64,000 bases of DNA, taken from the NCBI RefSeq assembly GCF_008806775.1, contig NZ_WAEM01000003.1:1-64000 (forward strand). Reading direction: 5' to 3'. The notes below the pieces were generated by a model. The model saw nothing but the letters and a program-made list of their open reading frames with translations, did not search any database and had not been told where the DNA came from. The translations under genes and the position numbers were made by a program. Source of the DNA: Flavobacterium luteum (GTDB lineage: Bacteria; Bacteroidota; Bacteroidia; Flavobacteriales; Flavobacteriaceae). Positions within the stretch are counted from its first letter, which is position 1, and every line of letters begins with the position of its first letter. Shown piece after piece: positions 16,933 to 26,092 of the stretch.

Positions 16933-17933
16933 TGAAAAACGTAACTTTTTTAAATCCTGAGTTTTTCTGGTTATTTTTATTAATTCCAGTGGCTATTGCT
17001 TGGTTGTTTTGGAAAAGAAACCAGCAATCAACGACATTAAAAATAAGTTCGTTAAAAGGTTTTCAAACCTCAAGTTCTTTTTTAGCAAAAGTAAAACCTT
17101 TTTTATTTGTACTTCGATTACTAGCTTTAAGTTCGCTTATAGTAGCAATGGCAAGACCAAGAACGGTAGATGTAAGCAATAAAACTAAAACAACAAAAGG
17201 TATCGATATTGTGATGGCTATTGACGTTTCTGGAAGTATGTTGGCAAAGGATTTAAAACCAAATCGAATGGAGGCGCTTAAAAGAGTAGCTTCTGATTTT
17301 GTTTTAGAACGACCAAATGACAGAATAGGATTAGTAGTTTATGCTGCAGAAGCGTATACGAAATCGCCTGTTACGAGTGATAAAGCTGTTGTTCTTGATG
17401 CTATAAGTAGCATTAAATATGATAATGTTTTGCAAGACGGAACAGGAATAGGAATGGGATTAACCACGGCCGTAAACCGACTAAAAGAGAGTAAAGCTAA
17501 AAGTAAAATTATTATTTTATTAACCGACGGAGTAAACAATGCTGGGTTTATTGAGCCTGAAACAGCTTCAGATATTGCGCAACAATACGGAATTAAAGTC
17601 TACACCATTGGAATTGGCACGAACGGAATGGCCGATTTTCCGTATGCAATTGCTCCAAACGGACAATTTTTATTTAGAATGATGAAAGTTGAGATTGATG
17701 TCAATTTATTGCAAAGTATTGCCAAAAAAACAGGAGGAAAATATTTTAGAGCCACTGGAAATGACAAGTTAGCACAAATTTATAACGAAATTAATAAATT
17801 AGAAACTACAGAAATTGAAGAATTAAAATTTTACGATTACGACGAAAAATACCGTCCTTTTGTGTGGATTGCAGGCTTTTTGCTTTTAGCAGAAATTAGT
17901 TTACGAAATACAATTTTTAGAAGTTTTATATAA
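16932..17933 (+). CDS. batA: BatA, vWA-domain membrane protein
   Basis: 333 aa. Two N-terminal membrane segments (about 9-25 and 56-76), a vWA domain with intact MIDAS motif DVSGSM and later TDGVNN, and a C-terminal membrane segment ending the protein. BatA and BatB are paired vWA proteins of the Bacteroides aerotolerance locus, thought to form an envelope complex driven by MoxR. Starts with the ATG overlapping the previous stop. BatB follows after 70 bp. Confidence 0.88.
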   Translation: MKNVTFLNPEFFWLFLLIPVAIAWLFWKRNQQSTTLKISSLKGFQTSSSFLAKVKPFLFVLRLLALSSLIVAMARPRTVDVSNKTKTTKGIDIVMAIDVSGSMLAKDLKPNRMEALKRVASDFVLERPNDRIGLVVYAAEAYTKSPVTSDKAVVLDAISSIKYDNVLQDGTGIGMGLTTAVNRLKESKAKSKIIILLTDGVNNAGFIEPETASDIAQQYGIKVYTIGIGTNGMADFPYAIAPNGQFLFRMMKVEIDVNLLQSIAKKTGGKYFRATGNDKLAQIYNEINKLETTEIEELKFYDYDEKYRPFVWIAGFLLLAEISLRNTIFRSFI

Positions 17934-18003
17934 ATTTTAAATAAACAAAAAAAGATAAGATTTAATTTTGGATAAAATCTAAAATCAAATATTTCAAATA
18001 AAA

Positions 18004-19038
18004 ATGGAATTAGAAGAAAAAGGTTATTTGTATCTCTTAATAATACTGCCAATTTTTGCAGTGCTTTTCTTGTACATTCAAATCTGGAAAAGAAAAAAGC
18101 AACACGAATTTGGCGATTTAGATTTAATAAAAAAATTGAGTCCAGATCAGTCTCTATTCAAACCAATTCTTAAATTTATAATTATACTTTTAGCTTTTGC
18201 TGCATTAATTTTTGGATTAGTAAATCCTAAAATTGGAACTAAAATAGAAACCGTAAAACGCGAAGGTATAGATATCGTCTTTGCAATGGATGTTTCTAAG
18301 AGTATGCTTGCCGAAGATGTAGCTCCCAGTCGATTGGAAAAAAGCAAACAAATTGTTTCGCAAATTATCAATCAATTAGGAAACGATAGAATAGGGATAG
18401 TAGCTTATGCAGGGAGTGCTTTTCCAGTTTTGCCTATAACTACTGATTATGGTGTTGCTAAGATGTTTTTGCAAAGTACCAATGCCAATATGGTTTCTTC
18501 ACAAGGAACGTCATTAGAAGATGCAATAGAGCTGTCATCTACCTATTTCGATAAAGGAAATAAAACCAGTAAATTGCTGATTTTATTATCAGATGGAGAA
18601 GATCATACTGAAGGAGCTGAATCGGCAGCCGCCGAAGCCAATAAAAACGGGATGAAAATTATTACTATAGGTCTCGGAACAGAAAAAGGAGGTCCAATAC
18701 CTATAAAACAAAACGGAGTAGTAGAAAGTTTTAAAAGAGACAATAATAATGATGTGGTTATCACAAAACTCAATCCAGAAAGTCTAGAAAAAATTGCAAA
18801 AGCAACCAAAGGAAGTTATATAAACGGATCCAATACCAAGCAAGTAGTAGAATCCGTAAAAAAAGCTTTAGAGAATATTCAAAAAACAGAGTTTGAAGCC
18901 ACTCAAATGGCAAATTTTCAATCGCAGTTTCAGTGGTTTTTAGGCATTGCATTTGCATTGTTGTTTTTAGATATTTTTCTTTCAGAAAGGGCAACAAGTT
19001 GGATAAAGAAGTTGAATTTATTTAATGAAAAGGAATAA
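18004..19038 (+). CDS. batB: BatB, vWA-domain membrane protein
   Basis: 344 aa, paralogous to BatA. Membrane segments at about 9-27 and 55-76, vWA domain with DVSKSML as MIDAS and LSDGEDH, and a terminal membrane segment near 305-325. Its stop overlaps the batC ATG (TAATG at 19036-19040), indicating coupled translation. Order vWA-vWA-TPR-BatD-BatE is that of classical bat operons. Confidence 0.88.
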   Translation: MELEEKGYLYLLIILPIFAVLFLYIQIWKRKKQHEFGDLDLIKKLSPDQSLFKPILKFIIILLAFAALIFGLVNPKIGTKIETVKREGIDIVFAMDVSKSMLAEDVAPSRLEKSKQIVSQIINQLGNDRIGIVAYAGSAFPVLPITTDYGVAKMFLQSTNANMVSSQGTSLEDAIELSSTYFDKGNKTSKLLILLSDGEDHTEGAESAAAEANKNGMKIITIGLGTEKGGPIPIKQNGVVESFKRDNNNDVVITKLNPESLEKIAKATKGSYINGSNTKQVVESVKKALENIQKTEFEATQMANFQSQFQWFLGIAFALLFLDIFLSERATSWIKKLNLFNEKE

Positions 19039-19820
19039 TGAAAAAGGCAGTTCTATATAGTTTACTATTTTTTTCTTTAGCAACCTTTGCTCAAGAAAAA
19101 GATCCTAATTTGCCAAAGGGAAATCAAGAGTTTGAAGATAAAAACTATACTGAGGCTGAGGCCGATTATAGAATATCGCAATCTAAAATACCTAAAAGCG
19201 AGTTAGCGTCTTATAATTTAGGAAACGCAATTTACAGACAAAATCAATCTAGCGAAGCAAAGTATTCTTTTTTAAAGGCAATAGAAAATTCAAAAACTCG
19301 AGCTCAAAAACATCAAGCATTTCACAATTTAGGAAATGTATTTATGAACGAAAAAAAATATTCACAAGCGGTCGAAGCATATAAAAACGCCTTGCGAAAC
19401 AATCCGTCTGACGAAGAAACACGTTACAATTATGCTTTAGCTAAAAAAATGCTAAAAGAAAACCCACCAAAAAAAGACGATAAAAAGAAAGACAAAGATA
19501 AAAAGGATAAAGATAAAAAGGATAAAGATAAAAAGGACGACAAGAAAGACGGCGATAAGGACAAGAAAGACGGCGATAAGGACAAGAAAGACGGCGATAA
19601 GGACAAGAAAGACGATAAAAAAGAGGGTGATAAAGACAAGAAAGAAGACAAAGGCAATGAGAAGCCTAACCAAAAACCACAACCTAAACCAGGTGGGATT
19701 TCTAAGGAACGATTGCAAAATTTAATGGATGCTGTTAACAACGAAGAGAAGAAAGTTCAGGAAAAAGTAAATGCTCAAAAAGTTAAAGGCAAACCAGTAC
19801 AAACAGAAAAAGATTGGTAG
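19038..19820 (+). CDS. batC: BatC, TPR protein with long Lys/Asp-rich linker
   Basis: 260 aa. Signal peptide (1-18, ATFAQ), about three TPR helical pairs (25-140: GNQEFEDKNYTEAEADY, NLGNAIYRQNQSSEAK, NLGNVFMNEKKYSQAV), then a 65-residue linker of almost only Lys, Asp, Gly and Glu (145-209), then a short helical tail. BatC is the periplasmic TPR partner of the vWA proteins. The linker is encoded by tandem DNA repeats and is probably length-variable between strains. Confidence 0.88.
   Translation: MKKAVLYSLLFFSLATFAQEKDPNLPKGNQEFEDKNYTEAEADYRISQSKIPKSELASYNLGNAIYRQNQSSEAKYSFLKAIENSKTRAQKHQAFHNLGNVFMNEKKYSQAVEAYKNALRNNPSDEETRYNYALAKKMLKENPPKKDDKKKDKDKKDKDKKDKDKKDDKKDGDKDKKDGDKDKKDGDKDKKDDKKEGDKDKKEDKGNEKPNQKPQPKPGGISKERLQNLMDAVNNEEKKVQEKVNAQKVKGKPVQTEKDW
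19470..19664 (+). repeat. In-frame tandem repeats coding the BatC charged linker
   Basis: A block of GATAAAGATAAAAAG-type units (about 19494-19538) is followed by three near-identical 21-bp units encoding DKKDGDK (about 19550-19612). All are multiples of three, so slippage would keep the frame. Confidence 0.85.
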
Positions 19821-19865
19821 TTTTCTAATCTAAAATCGATTAAACGAACAACGATTAAACAAGAA

Positions 19866-21623
19866 ATGAAAAGAATTGTAATTTTAATACTACTCAGTTT
19901 TCAAGGGCTTTTAGCTCAAGTACAATTTGAAGCTAGAGTTAGTAAGAACACATTAGGACTTAATGAGAGGCTTCGTGTCGATTTTACGATGAATGATGAT
20001 GGCGATAATTTTACTCCGCCTTCATTTGAAGGCTTCCGAATAGTTGGAGGGCCTAGTCAGCAAGTCAGTCAGTCATGGATAAACGGACGAAGTTCCTTTA
20101 ACAAATCCTATTCTTATTTTTTATTGCCTACGCAAAAAGGAACATTATTAATAAAACAAGCTGCTGTTGAAATCAACGGCCAAATTTATAAAACAAATCC
20201 AATTAAAATAAATGTTACAGCAGCAGTAGAGCAACCTCGTGACCCAAATGATGCTCCGCAAGTATCTGTAGATGATGCCATTCATCTTGTTGCCGAAATT
20301 TCAAAAGGAAATCCATATGTAAACGAACCAATTACTGTAGTATACAAATTATTTTTTAGTTACAACATCGGAATCACCAATTGGCGAGAACTTAACAAAC
20401 CAAAATTCAATGATTTTTGGAGTCAAAACATTGACATCAAACAACTAGTTGCAGAAGAAGGAAAATACAACGGCGAAAAATTTCGATATGTAGTTTTAAG
20501 AAAAACGGTGCTATACCCACAAAAATCTGGTAAATTAGAAATAGAACCTTTAACATTAGATATTGATGTGCAAGTGCCTACAAACCGAAGAAATATTTTC
20601 GGACAAGCACAACTTGTAGAAGACAATAAACGGGTCTCTGCAGGAAGCAAAACTATCAATGTAAAACCGTTGCCAGAATCAGGCAAACCTGAAGATTTTT
20701 CAGGTGCAGTTGGGAGATTTAATTTTACCGCAACACCATCTAAAACAACGCTTAAAAACGGGGAGTCACTCGATTTACTAGTTTCTGTATCAGGAACAGG
20801 AAATTTAAAACTATTTACATTACCCAAACCTTTAGTTCCTAATTCATTAGAAATGTATGATGCTGTTCATGACGAAAAAGTACAAACGCCCCTTTCTGGA
20901 ATGAACGGAAAAATATCAGATTCTTATACCATTATTCCACAGTTTAAAGGGAAATATCCCATAAAACCGATGTCGTTTACCTATTTTGATTTAGCGACTT
21001 ATAAGTACAAAACTATTACTTCTCCTGAGATTTTTATTACCGTTCTCGACGGACCTACTGCTTCCGACAATGCAGTCGCAGCTAATACAGGAGTTTCTAA
21101 AATGAAAGTTTCAGCTGGCGAACAATTTAAATACATTAAATTAAAAACAACTCTTTCATCAGTTAATGAAAAAGATTTCTTGGGTTCTACTTTATTTTAT
21201 TCATTGATGGTGTTGCCGTTTTCTCTTATTCCACTTATTATTTTAGTGAAGAAAAAGAAAGAAGCTATTGATGGTGATGTTTATGGAAACAGAATTAAAA
21301 TGAATAACAAACTGGCCAAGAAATATTTATCGGAAGCCAAGAATCAAATCAATAATAAAGAGCCATTTTATATTGCTTTAGAAAAGGCCATGCACAATTT
21401 CCTGAAAGCGAAACTGCATATCGAAACCTCTGAAATGAGTAAAGATAAAATACAAGAGTTATTAATTTCAAGGAAAGCTACATCAGAAACAGTTCAATCA
21501 TTTATAGATTTAACTCAAAATTGCGAATTGGCTCGATATGCACCATCATCAAGTGTTGCCATTCAGCAGGATTATGAAAAGGCGGTTCTAATATTATCGG
21601 ATTTAGAAAAACAAATTTCTTAA
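19866..21623 (+). CDS. batD: BatD, oxygen tolerance protein
   Basis: 585 aa. Signal peptide (1-18, LLAQV), several extracytoplasmic beta-sandwich modules (VSKNTLGLNERLRVDF; SVDDAIHLVAEISKGNPYVNEPITV; ATPSKTTLKNGESLDL), one membrane segment near 443-462 followed by basic residues, and a cytoplasmic helical tail. This is the standard BatD layout. It lies 45 bp after batC; the spacer contains a 15-bp direct repeat beginning CGATTAAAC. BatE follows after 41 bp. Confidence 0.9.
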   Translation: MKRIVILILLSFQGLLAQVQFEARVSKNTLGLNERLRVDFTMNDDGDNFTPPSFEGFRIVGGPSQQVSQSWINGRSSFNKSYSYFLLPTQKGTLLIKQAAVEINGQIYKTNPIKINVTAAVEQPRDPNDAPQVSVDDAIHLVAEISKGNPYVNEPITVVYKLFFSYNIGITNWRELNKPKFNDFWSQNIDIKQLVAEEGKYNGEKFRYVVLRKTVLYPQKSGKLEIEPLTLDIDVQVPTNRRNIFGQAQLVEDNKRVSAGSKTINVKPLPESGKPEDFSGAVGRFNFTATPSKTTLKNGESLDLLVSVSGTGNLKLFTLPKPLVPNSLEMYDAVHDEKVQTPLSGMNGKISDSYTIIPQFKGKYPIKPMSFTYFDLATYKYKTITSPEIFITVLDGPTASDNAVAANTGVSKMKVSAGEQFKYIKLKTTLSSVNEKDFLGSTLFYSLMVLPFSLIPLIILVKKKKEAIDGDVYGNRIKMNNKLAKKYLSEAKNQINNKEPFYIALEKAMHNFLKAKLHIETSEMSKDKIQELLISRKATSETVQSFIDLTQNCELARYAPSSSVAIQQDYEKAVLILSDLEKQIS

Positions 21624-21664
21624 CCACATCTGATTTTAGTGTACTTAGTGTTTAAATTCATATT

Positions 21665-22411
21665 ATGAAAAATATTTTATATCTATTACCATTAATTTCT
21701 CAAATTTTCTTTGCTCAAACGAGCTTCGAAAAAGGAAATGCATTGTACCAAAAAGGCAATTACAATGAAGCAATTGCAGCTTATGAAAGTGTTTTGCAAT
21801 CTAAAAAACAATCAGCAGAGTTGTATTTTAATATTGCGAATTGCTATTATAAATTAAATAAAGTGGCACCAGCAATTTATAATTACGAAAAGGCATTAGT
21901 TATGAATCCTAATGATACCGAAATTCAAAACAATTTAAAATTCGCCCATAAACTACAAATTGATGAAATTAAAGAAGTGCCAAAAGTAGGTTTCGCAAAA
22001 ATAATTCGAGATTTTACCGCAACATTTCATTACAATACTTGGGCTTGGATTTCAGTTTCGCTAGCACTATTATTTTTATTGTTTTTTATAGGTTATTATT
22101 TTTCTCAAATTACAGCATCTAAAAGAATATTCTTTTTTGGAATGTTTGTTCTTGTTTTCTTGATTCTGATTAGTACATTATCAGCAATTTTCGAGAAAAG
22201 CCATTACGAAAATGAAAGACCTGCAATAGTTTTTGCCGAAGTAATAGCAGTAAAAAGCGAACCAAAATTGTCAAGTTCAGATGTGTTTACGCTTCACGAA
22301 GGGACAAAAGTCTATGTTTTAGAAACAGTTGATGATTGGAAAAAAATTCAACTAACTGATGGCACCGAAGGCTGGATTATTGATAATGCAATTAAGGAAG
22401 TAAAAAATTAG
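21665..22411 (+). CDS. batE: BatE, TPR and SH3-domain membrane protein
   Basis: 248 aa. Signal peptide (1-17, FFAQ), TPR repeats (FEKGNALYQKGNYNEAIAAY, ELYFNIANCYYKL), two membrane segments (about 122-142 and 155-175) and a C-terminal bacterial SH3 domain (PKLSSSDVFTLHEGTKVYV, TEGWI). This is the last gene of the Bat locus. The convergent cvpA-like gene ends 21 bp away, and no clear terminator is visible between them. Confidence 0.88.
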   Translation: MKNILYLLPLISQIFFAQTSFEKGNALYQKGNYNEAIAAYESVLQSKKQSAELYFNIANCYYKLNKVAPAIYNYEKALVMNPNDTEIQNNLKFAHKLQIDEIKEVPKVGFAKIIRDFTATFHYNTWAWISVSLALLFLLFFIGYYFSQITASKRIFFFGMFVLVFLILISTLSAIFEKSHYENERPAIVFAEVIAVKSEPKLSSSDVFTLHEGTKVYVLETVDDWKKIQLTDGTEGWIIDNAIKEVKN

Positions 22412-22432
22412 GGTTCAGTTTTCTTTTATAAA

Positions 22433-22936
22433 TTACTCCTTCTTCAAATCTACATACCATTTTTCTATCGAAGGGTAAATGAATCGAGCCGTTTTTTGTA
22501 TAGGTCTATAAAACAGCGATTTATCTAAAGTCTCTTTTTTAGCAAATGTATTATTGAAATTTATTTTTTCAAATAGATTCAGAACAATACTGATAAGCAA
22601 TACTGTTTTAAAAAATCTAAATAATCCGCCACCAAGTTTATTTATCCAGCCCAAATAAGCAAAATTTGCAATCCCTGTTAAGAATTTTGCAAAAAACGAA
22701 ATGCCTAATAAGACTAAGATAAAAGTAATAATAAAGGAAAAAATTTGAATCATTTTGGATTTAGAATGCAAAAAGCCACTAATTATCTCACCTACAAACG
22801 AAGAGAATTTTATAGTAAAATATATCCCTAAAACTAGTGAAACCAATGAAGCCAATTCTACAAAAAGACCACTGCGTAAGCCTTTATAAATAGAATTACA
22901 CAATAATCCGCCCAAAATAATATCTAAAAAACTCAT
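22433..22936 (-). CDS. CvpA-family membrane protein
   Basis: 167 aa from the ATG at 22936. The frame is open to 22999, but the TATATTTG/TTTG promoter lies at 22966-23000, so a start upstream of it is implausible, and CvpA homologues begin MSFLDIILG. Four membrane segments follow, with GLRSGLFVE typical of CvpA after the first. CvpA proteins are inner-membrane proteins linked to colicin V export in E. coli and to envelope stress elsewhere. It stands alone, between batE and the divergent small gene at 23073. Confidence 0.82.
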   Translation of the reverse strand: MSFLDIILGGLLCNSIYKGLRSGLFVELASLVSLVLGIYFTIKFSSFVGEIISGFLHSKSKMIQIFSFIITFILVLLGISFFAKFLTGIANFAYLGWINKLGGGLFRFFKTVLLISIVLNLFEKINFNNTFAKKETLDKSLFYRPIQKTARFIYPSIEKWYVDLKKE

Positions 22937-22965
22937 ATAATTTCTGTTATTGATTAAAAAATGAG

Positions 22966-23000
22966 CAAATATAAAACAATAGTTCTCTTGCATTGTCAAA
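22966..23000 (-). promoter_or_regulatory. Full flavobacterial promoter for the cvpA-like gene
   Basis: On the minus strand TTTG (23000-22997), 23-bp spacer, TATATTTG (22973-22966), 29 bp upstream of the chosen start. Both boxes match the consensus. Confidence 0.65.
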
Positions 23001-23042
23001 TTTCAAGTTCTTATCTTTACCAACTAATTTTGTGTTTTATGA

Positions 23043-23070
23043 ATTCATAATTCATAATTAATAATTCAAG
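23043..23070 (+). repeat. Heptamer-period repeat upstream of the 23073 gene
   Basis: ATTCATA, ATTCATA, ATTAATA, ATTCAAG in direct succession, ending 2 bp before the ATG. Confidence 0.7.
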
Positions 23071-23072
23071 AA

Positions 23073-23429
23073 ATGTCTAGAGACACACAACTAAAAGAAC
23101 GCTGGGAACAGCTCGTAAATATACTTTCCAACCAATTTTCGCAAGGCGAAGACTTAGATTTGGATGCAATTATCTATTTAATTGGTGTTCAGGAACTCGG
23201 AAAAGTGCATCAAGCCTTTAAGAAAGATGAGAAACTCAATCTGATGCACATCGCTATTTGTAGATTATTAGAGCCTTATGGATTCTACGAATTTGAATAT
23301 TTCGATGAAGACGGCTGGCCACATTTTAAAGTAAAAGAAGAGTTGCCTCCTTTAAAAGCAGGAGAACAATCCGTTTTAATGAAAGAAGCCATCGTAAATT
23401 ATTTTTTAGAAAAAGAGCTAATCGATTGA
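23073..23429 (+). CDS. Conserved small cytoplasmic protein of unknown function
   Basis: 118 aa, acidic, no signal peptide or membrane segment. Helical N-terminal half (LKERWEQLVNILSNQF, LDLDAIIYLIGVQELGK) and a mixed C-terminal half with the aromatic run YGFYEFEYFDEDGWPHFKV (quoted in part: FEYFDEDGWPHF). I recall similar proteins in Flavobacteriaceae but cannot name a domain. A TAATTTTG promoter box (23025-23032) precedes it. It is 115 bp upstream of pheS. Function unknown. Confidence 0.75.
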   Translation: MSRDTQLKERWEQLVNILSNQFSQGEDLDLDAIIYLIGVQELGKVHQAFKKDEKLNLMHIAICRLLEPYGFYEFEYFDEDGWPHFKVKEELPPLKAGEQSVLMKEAIVNYFLEKELID

Positions 23430-23482
23430 TGATTTCAGATTAACGAATGCAGATTTATGTTTTTATGGCAGATGTTTAGAAA

Positions 23483-23515
23483 AACTTCTAACTTCTAACT
23501 TCTAACTTCCAACTT
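23483..23515 (+). repeat. Heptamer tandem repeat upstream of pheS
   Basis: Three AACTTCT units, one AACTTCC and a partial AACTT, all in exact 7-bp register, ending 29 bp before the pheS start. Confidence 0.85.
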
Positions 23516-23544
23516 TTTCATAAATTCGCAATCTCAATTATTGG

Positions 23545-24570
23545 ATGAAAATGATAGACAAGATAAAAGAATATATTGGTGAAGCTCAAGCTTTTTCTAC
23601 TCAAAATGCTGCTGAATTAGAAACATTCCGAATTAAATTTCTAGGAAGTAAAGGGCTTTTAAAAGAATTTTTTGCCGAGTTTAAAAATGTGCCAAATGAT
23701 CAAAAAAAAGAATTTGGTCAGGTCATTAATTTATTAAAAACGACAGCCGAAGAAAAAGTAAAAACCATTCAAGATTTCTTAGAAAGTAAAGAAGAAATTA
23801 AAGGGTTTTATGGAGATTTAACACGTTCTTCTGAGCCAGTAATTATAGGTTCTCGTCATCCAATTTCGTTGGTAAAAAACCAAATTATTGATATTTTTTC
23901 AAATATTGGTTTTAATGTTTCTGAAGGACCAGAAATTGAAGACGATTGGCATAATTTCACCGCATTAAACTTGCCTGAATACCATCCAGCTCGTGATATG
24001 CAAGACACTTTTTTCATTCAAACCAATCCAGATATTTTGTTGCGTACACACACTTCATCGGTACAAGTAAGGTATATGGAAAACAATAAACCGCCTATTA
24101 GAACTATTTCTCCAGGCAGAGTTTTCCGAAATGAAGCCGTTTCATCACGTTCGCATTGTATTTTTCACCAAGTTGAAGGATTGTATATTGATAAAGATGT
24201 TTCTTTTGCCGATTTAAAACAAACACTTTTATATTTCACCAAAGAGATGTTCGGAAAATCTAAAATTCGTTTGCGCCCTTCCTATTTTCCTTTTACAGAA
24301 CCAAGTGCTGAAGTTGACATTTATTGGGGTTTAAAAACCGAAACCGATTACCGTATCACCAAAGGTACTGGTTGGTTAGAAATTATGGGTTGCGGTATGG
24401 TCGACCCTAATGTTTTAAAAAATTGCGGCATTAATCCTGATGAATACAATGGTTTTGCTTTTGGGATGGGAATTGAAAGAATTGCCATGCTTTTATATCA
24501 AATTGGCGATATCCGAATGTTTTATGAAAATGATGTTCGGTTTTTAGAACAGTTTAAATCTAGTATTTAA
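23545..24570 (+). CDS. pheS: Phenylalanine-tRNA ligase alpha subunit
   Basis: 341 aa, usual length. An N-terminal coiled-coil tRNA-binding part (1-90) is followed by the class II catalytic core: [35 protein letters not shown] (motif 1/2 area), [15 protein letters not shown] and motif 3 [13 protein letters not shown]. It forms the alpha2beta2 enzyme with PheT, which is not in this window. ATG at 23545 and ATG at 23551 are both possible starts. The leader holds a heptamer repeat. Confidence 0.96.
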   Translation: MKMIDKIKEYIGEAQAFSTQNAAELETFRIKFLGSKGLLKEFFAEFKNVPNDQKKEFGQVINLLKTTAEEKVKTIQDFLESKEEIKGFYGDLTRSSEPVIIGSRHPISLVKNQIIDIFSNIGFNVSEGPEIEDDWHNFTALNLPEYHPARDMQDTFFIQTNPDILLRTHTSSVQVRYMENNKPPIRTISPGRVFRNEAVSSRSHCIFHQVEGLYIDKDVSFADLKQTLLYFTKEMFGKSKIRLRPSYFPFTEPSAEVDIYWGLKTETDYRITKGTGWLEIMGCGMVDPNVLKNCGINPDEYNGFAFGMGIERIAMLLYQIGDIRMFYENDVRFLEQFKSSI

Positions 24571-24651
24571 AAGAAAAATGATAATAGACGGATAGATGAA
24601 AGAAGCTATCTTAGTCTTTCATTTATTGCTCTATCACTATATTATCTAAAA

Positions 24652-25059
24652 ATGAAATCAGACATCATTATCCCCGTAGTTGAAAACATTTTCCTAGCGG
24701 CAATCCCAGAATGGAGCGACGACTTTATGGAAAAAGTTTGGAATGTATATATTGTAAACGATAGCGATTTTCAGTTAGACAATATCATGGTAGTTTCAAA
24801 AGCTTTTGGGACCATTGATGGAGAAATGAAAAAAACCTCCTTATTACGCCATGCTTTTGTAGAAATCCCTTGTGTTTCAGTTGTAAAAGTTGAAATGCTA
24901 CAAAATAGCTTGTTGGCCCTAAACAACGAGTTTATGGTTACTTTTTTTATTGGTAACACGCTATACGATAAAAAATACATATTTAAAGCGGATTCTATTC
25001 ACGAAGATTTTGAAGAAGAAGTGCCAATATTATTTGTAAATGGAGTAATTTCAAGGTAA
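24652..25059 (+). CDS. Conserved protein of unknown function
   Basis: 135 aa, no signal peptide or membrane segment, acidic. Pattern of beta strands with an N-terminal segment VENIFLAAIPEWSDDF and C-terminal DKKYIFKADSIHEDF. Homologues are, from memory, common in Flavobacteriaceae near pheS, without assigned function. It follows pheS by 81 bp and may be cotranscribed. No catalytic motif recognised. Confidence 0.7.
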   Translation: MKSDIIIPVVENIFLAAIPEWSDDFMEKVWNVYIVNDSDFQLDNIMVVSKAFGTIDGEMKKTSLLRHAFVEIPCVSVVKVEMLQNSLLALNNEFMVTFFIGNTLYDKKYIFKADSIHEDFEEEVPILFVNGVISR

Positions 25060-25184
25060 AACATTGTTAATTTGTTCAAAATAGTTAATAAAAAGTATTT
25101 ATTTTATCAATAATTTACAGAATACCTTACCTTAGCATTCTTATTTTTCCAAAAGCACAAACAAAACAGAAAACAATAGTACGA

Positions 25185-26087
25185 ATGAAACAATATGATT
25201 TTTTAAATTCTCCTACAATTGATCAAGTTGGAGTTGAAGATAGAATTAGCAGAATAACCGCCCGAAGTATAAAGAAAGAAGCTAAAATGCATGGGCTTTT
25301 AATGGCGCTAAACATGATAGACCTTACTACGCTAGAAGGAGCTGATACTGAAGAAAAAGTAAAACAATTGTGCTATAAAGCGCATCATTTACATGATGCT
25401 ATACCAGGATTGCCAACAACCGCAGCCGTTTGTGTGTATCCTAATTTTGTTAAAATTGCAGTCAATGAATTAAAGGGAACAAACGTAAAAGTAGCTTCTG
25501 TTGCAACAGCTTTTCCAAGCGGGCAATCGAGTGCTGAGGTTAAATTGCTAGATGTGAAAATGGCAGTTGACAATGGTGCTCACGAAGTAGATATGGTTAT
25601 AAGTCGTGGCAAATTTCATAGTGGCGATTACAGTTTTGTTTTTGATGAAATTGCTATGATAAAAGAAGCTTGTGGAAAAGATGTTCGACTAAAAGTAATT
25701 CTTGAAACAGGCGAGTTGGGCGAACTAGACAAAGTACGTCGTGCAAGTGATATTGCTATGTACGCTGGAGCCGATTTTATAAAAACATCAACTGGAAAAA
25801 TAAGTCCAGCAGCTACATTACCAGTAACTTTAGTTATGCTCGAAGCGATAAGAGATTATTATTATGAAACTGGAATTATGATTGGAATGAAACCTGCTGG
25901 CGGAATCTCAAATTCAAAATTGGCACTTCAATACTTGTTGATGGTAAAAGAAACTCTTGGCGGAAAATGGTTAACCAATGAATATTTTAGATTTGGAGCG
26001 AGTAGTTTGGCTAACGATGTTTTAATGCAAATTGTGAAACAAAAATCAGGTATTTATCAATCAGGAGATTATTTTTCTAAAGTTTAA
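25185..26087 (+). CDS. deoC: Deoxyribose-phosphate aldolase
   Basis: 300 aa, about 40 residues longer than the E. coli enzyme through an N-terminal extension. TIM-barrel class I aldolase: the Schiff-base lysine is in FIKTSTGK, and MVISRG plus KVILETGEL carry the other active-site residues. It cleaves 2-deoxyribose 5-phosphate to glyceraldehyde 3-phosphate and acetaldehyde. It lies 5 bp upstream of an aldehyde dehydrogenase that could remove the acetaldehyde, forming an operon with the gene after that. A TACCTTAG box, one mismatch to TANNTTTG, sits at 25128-25135. Confidence 0.93.
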   Translation: MKQYDFLNSPTIDQVGVEDRISRITARSIKKEAKMHGLLMALNMIDLTTLEGADTEEKVKQLCYKAHHLHDAIPGLPTTAAVCVYPNFVKIAVNELKGTNVKVASVATAFPSGQSSAEVKLLDVKMAVDNGAHEVDMVISRGKFHSGDYSFVFDEIAMIKEACGKDVRLKVILETGELGELDKVRRASDIAMYAGADFIKTSTGKISPAATLPVTLVMLEAIRDYYYETGIMIGMKPAGGISNSKLALQYLLMVKETLGGKWLTNEYFRFGASSLANDVLMQIVKQKSGIYQSGDYFSKV

Positions 26088-26092
26088 ATCAG

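Noticed and set aside
19494..19612. Direct repeats that might suggest a CRISPR array
   Set aside because: Units are contiguous, lack spacers and encode an in-frame low-complexity linker.
19430..19741. Antisense ORFs of 88 and 103 codons rich in Leu, Ser and Phe
   Set aside because: They mirror the Lys/Asp repeat of batC and show no independent coding signs.
13316..22411. MoxR plus vWA genes as a phage-defence system
   Set aside because: Gene content and order match the Bat aerotolerance locus; no effector or defence neighbour is present.
22937..22999. N-terminal extension of the cvpA-like protein
   Set aside because: The extra 21 codons overlap a complete promoter on the same strand and do not resemble CvpA homologues.
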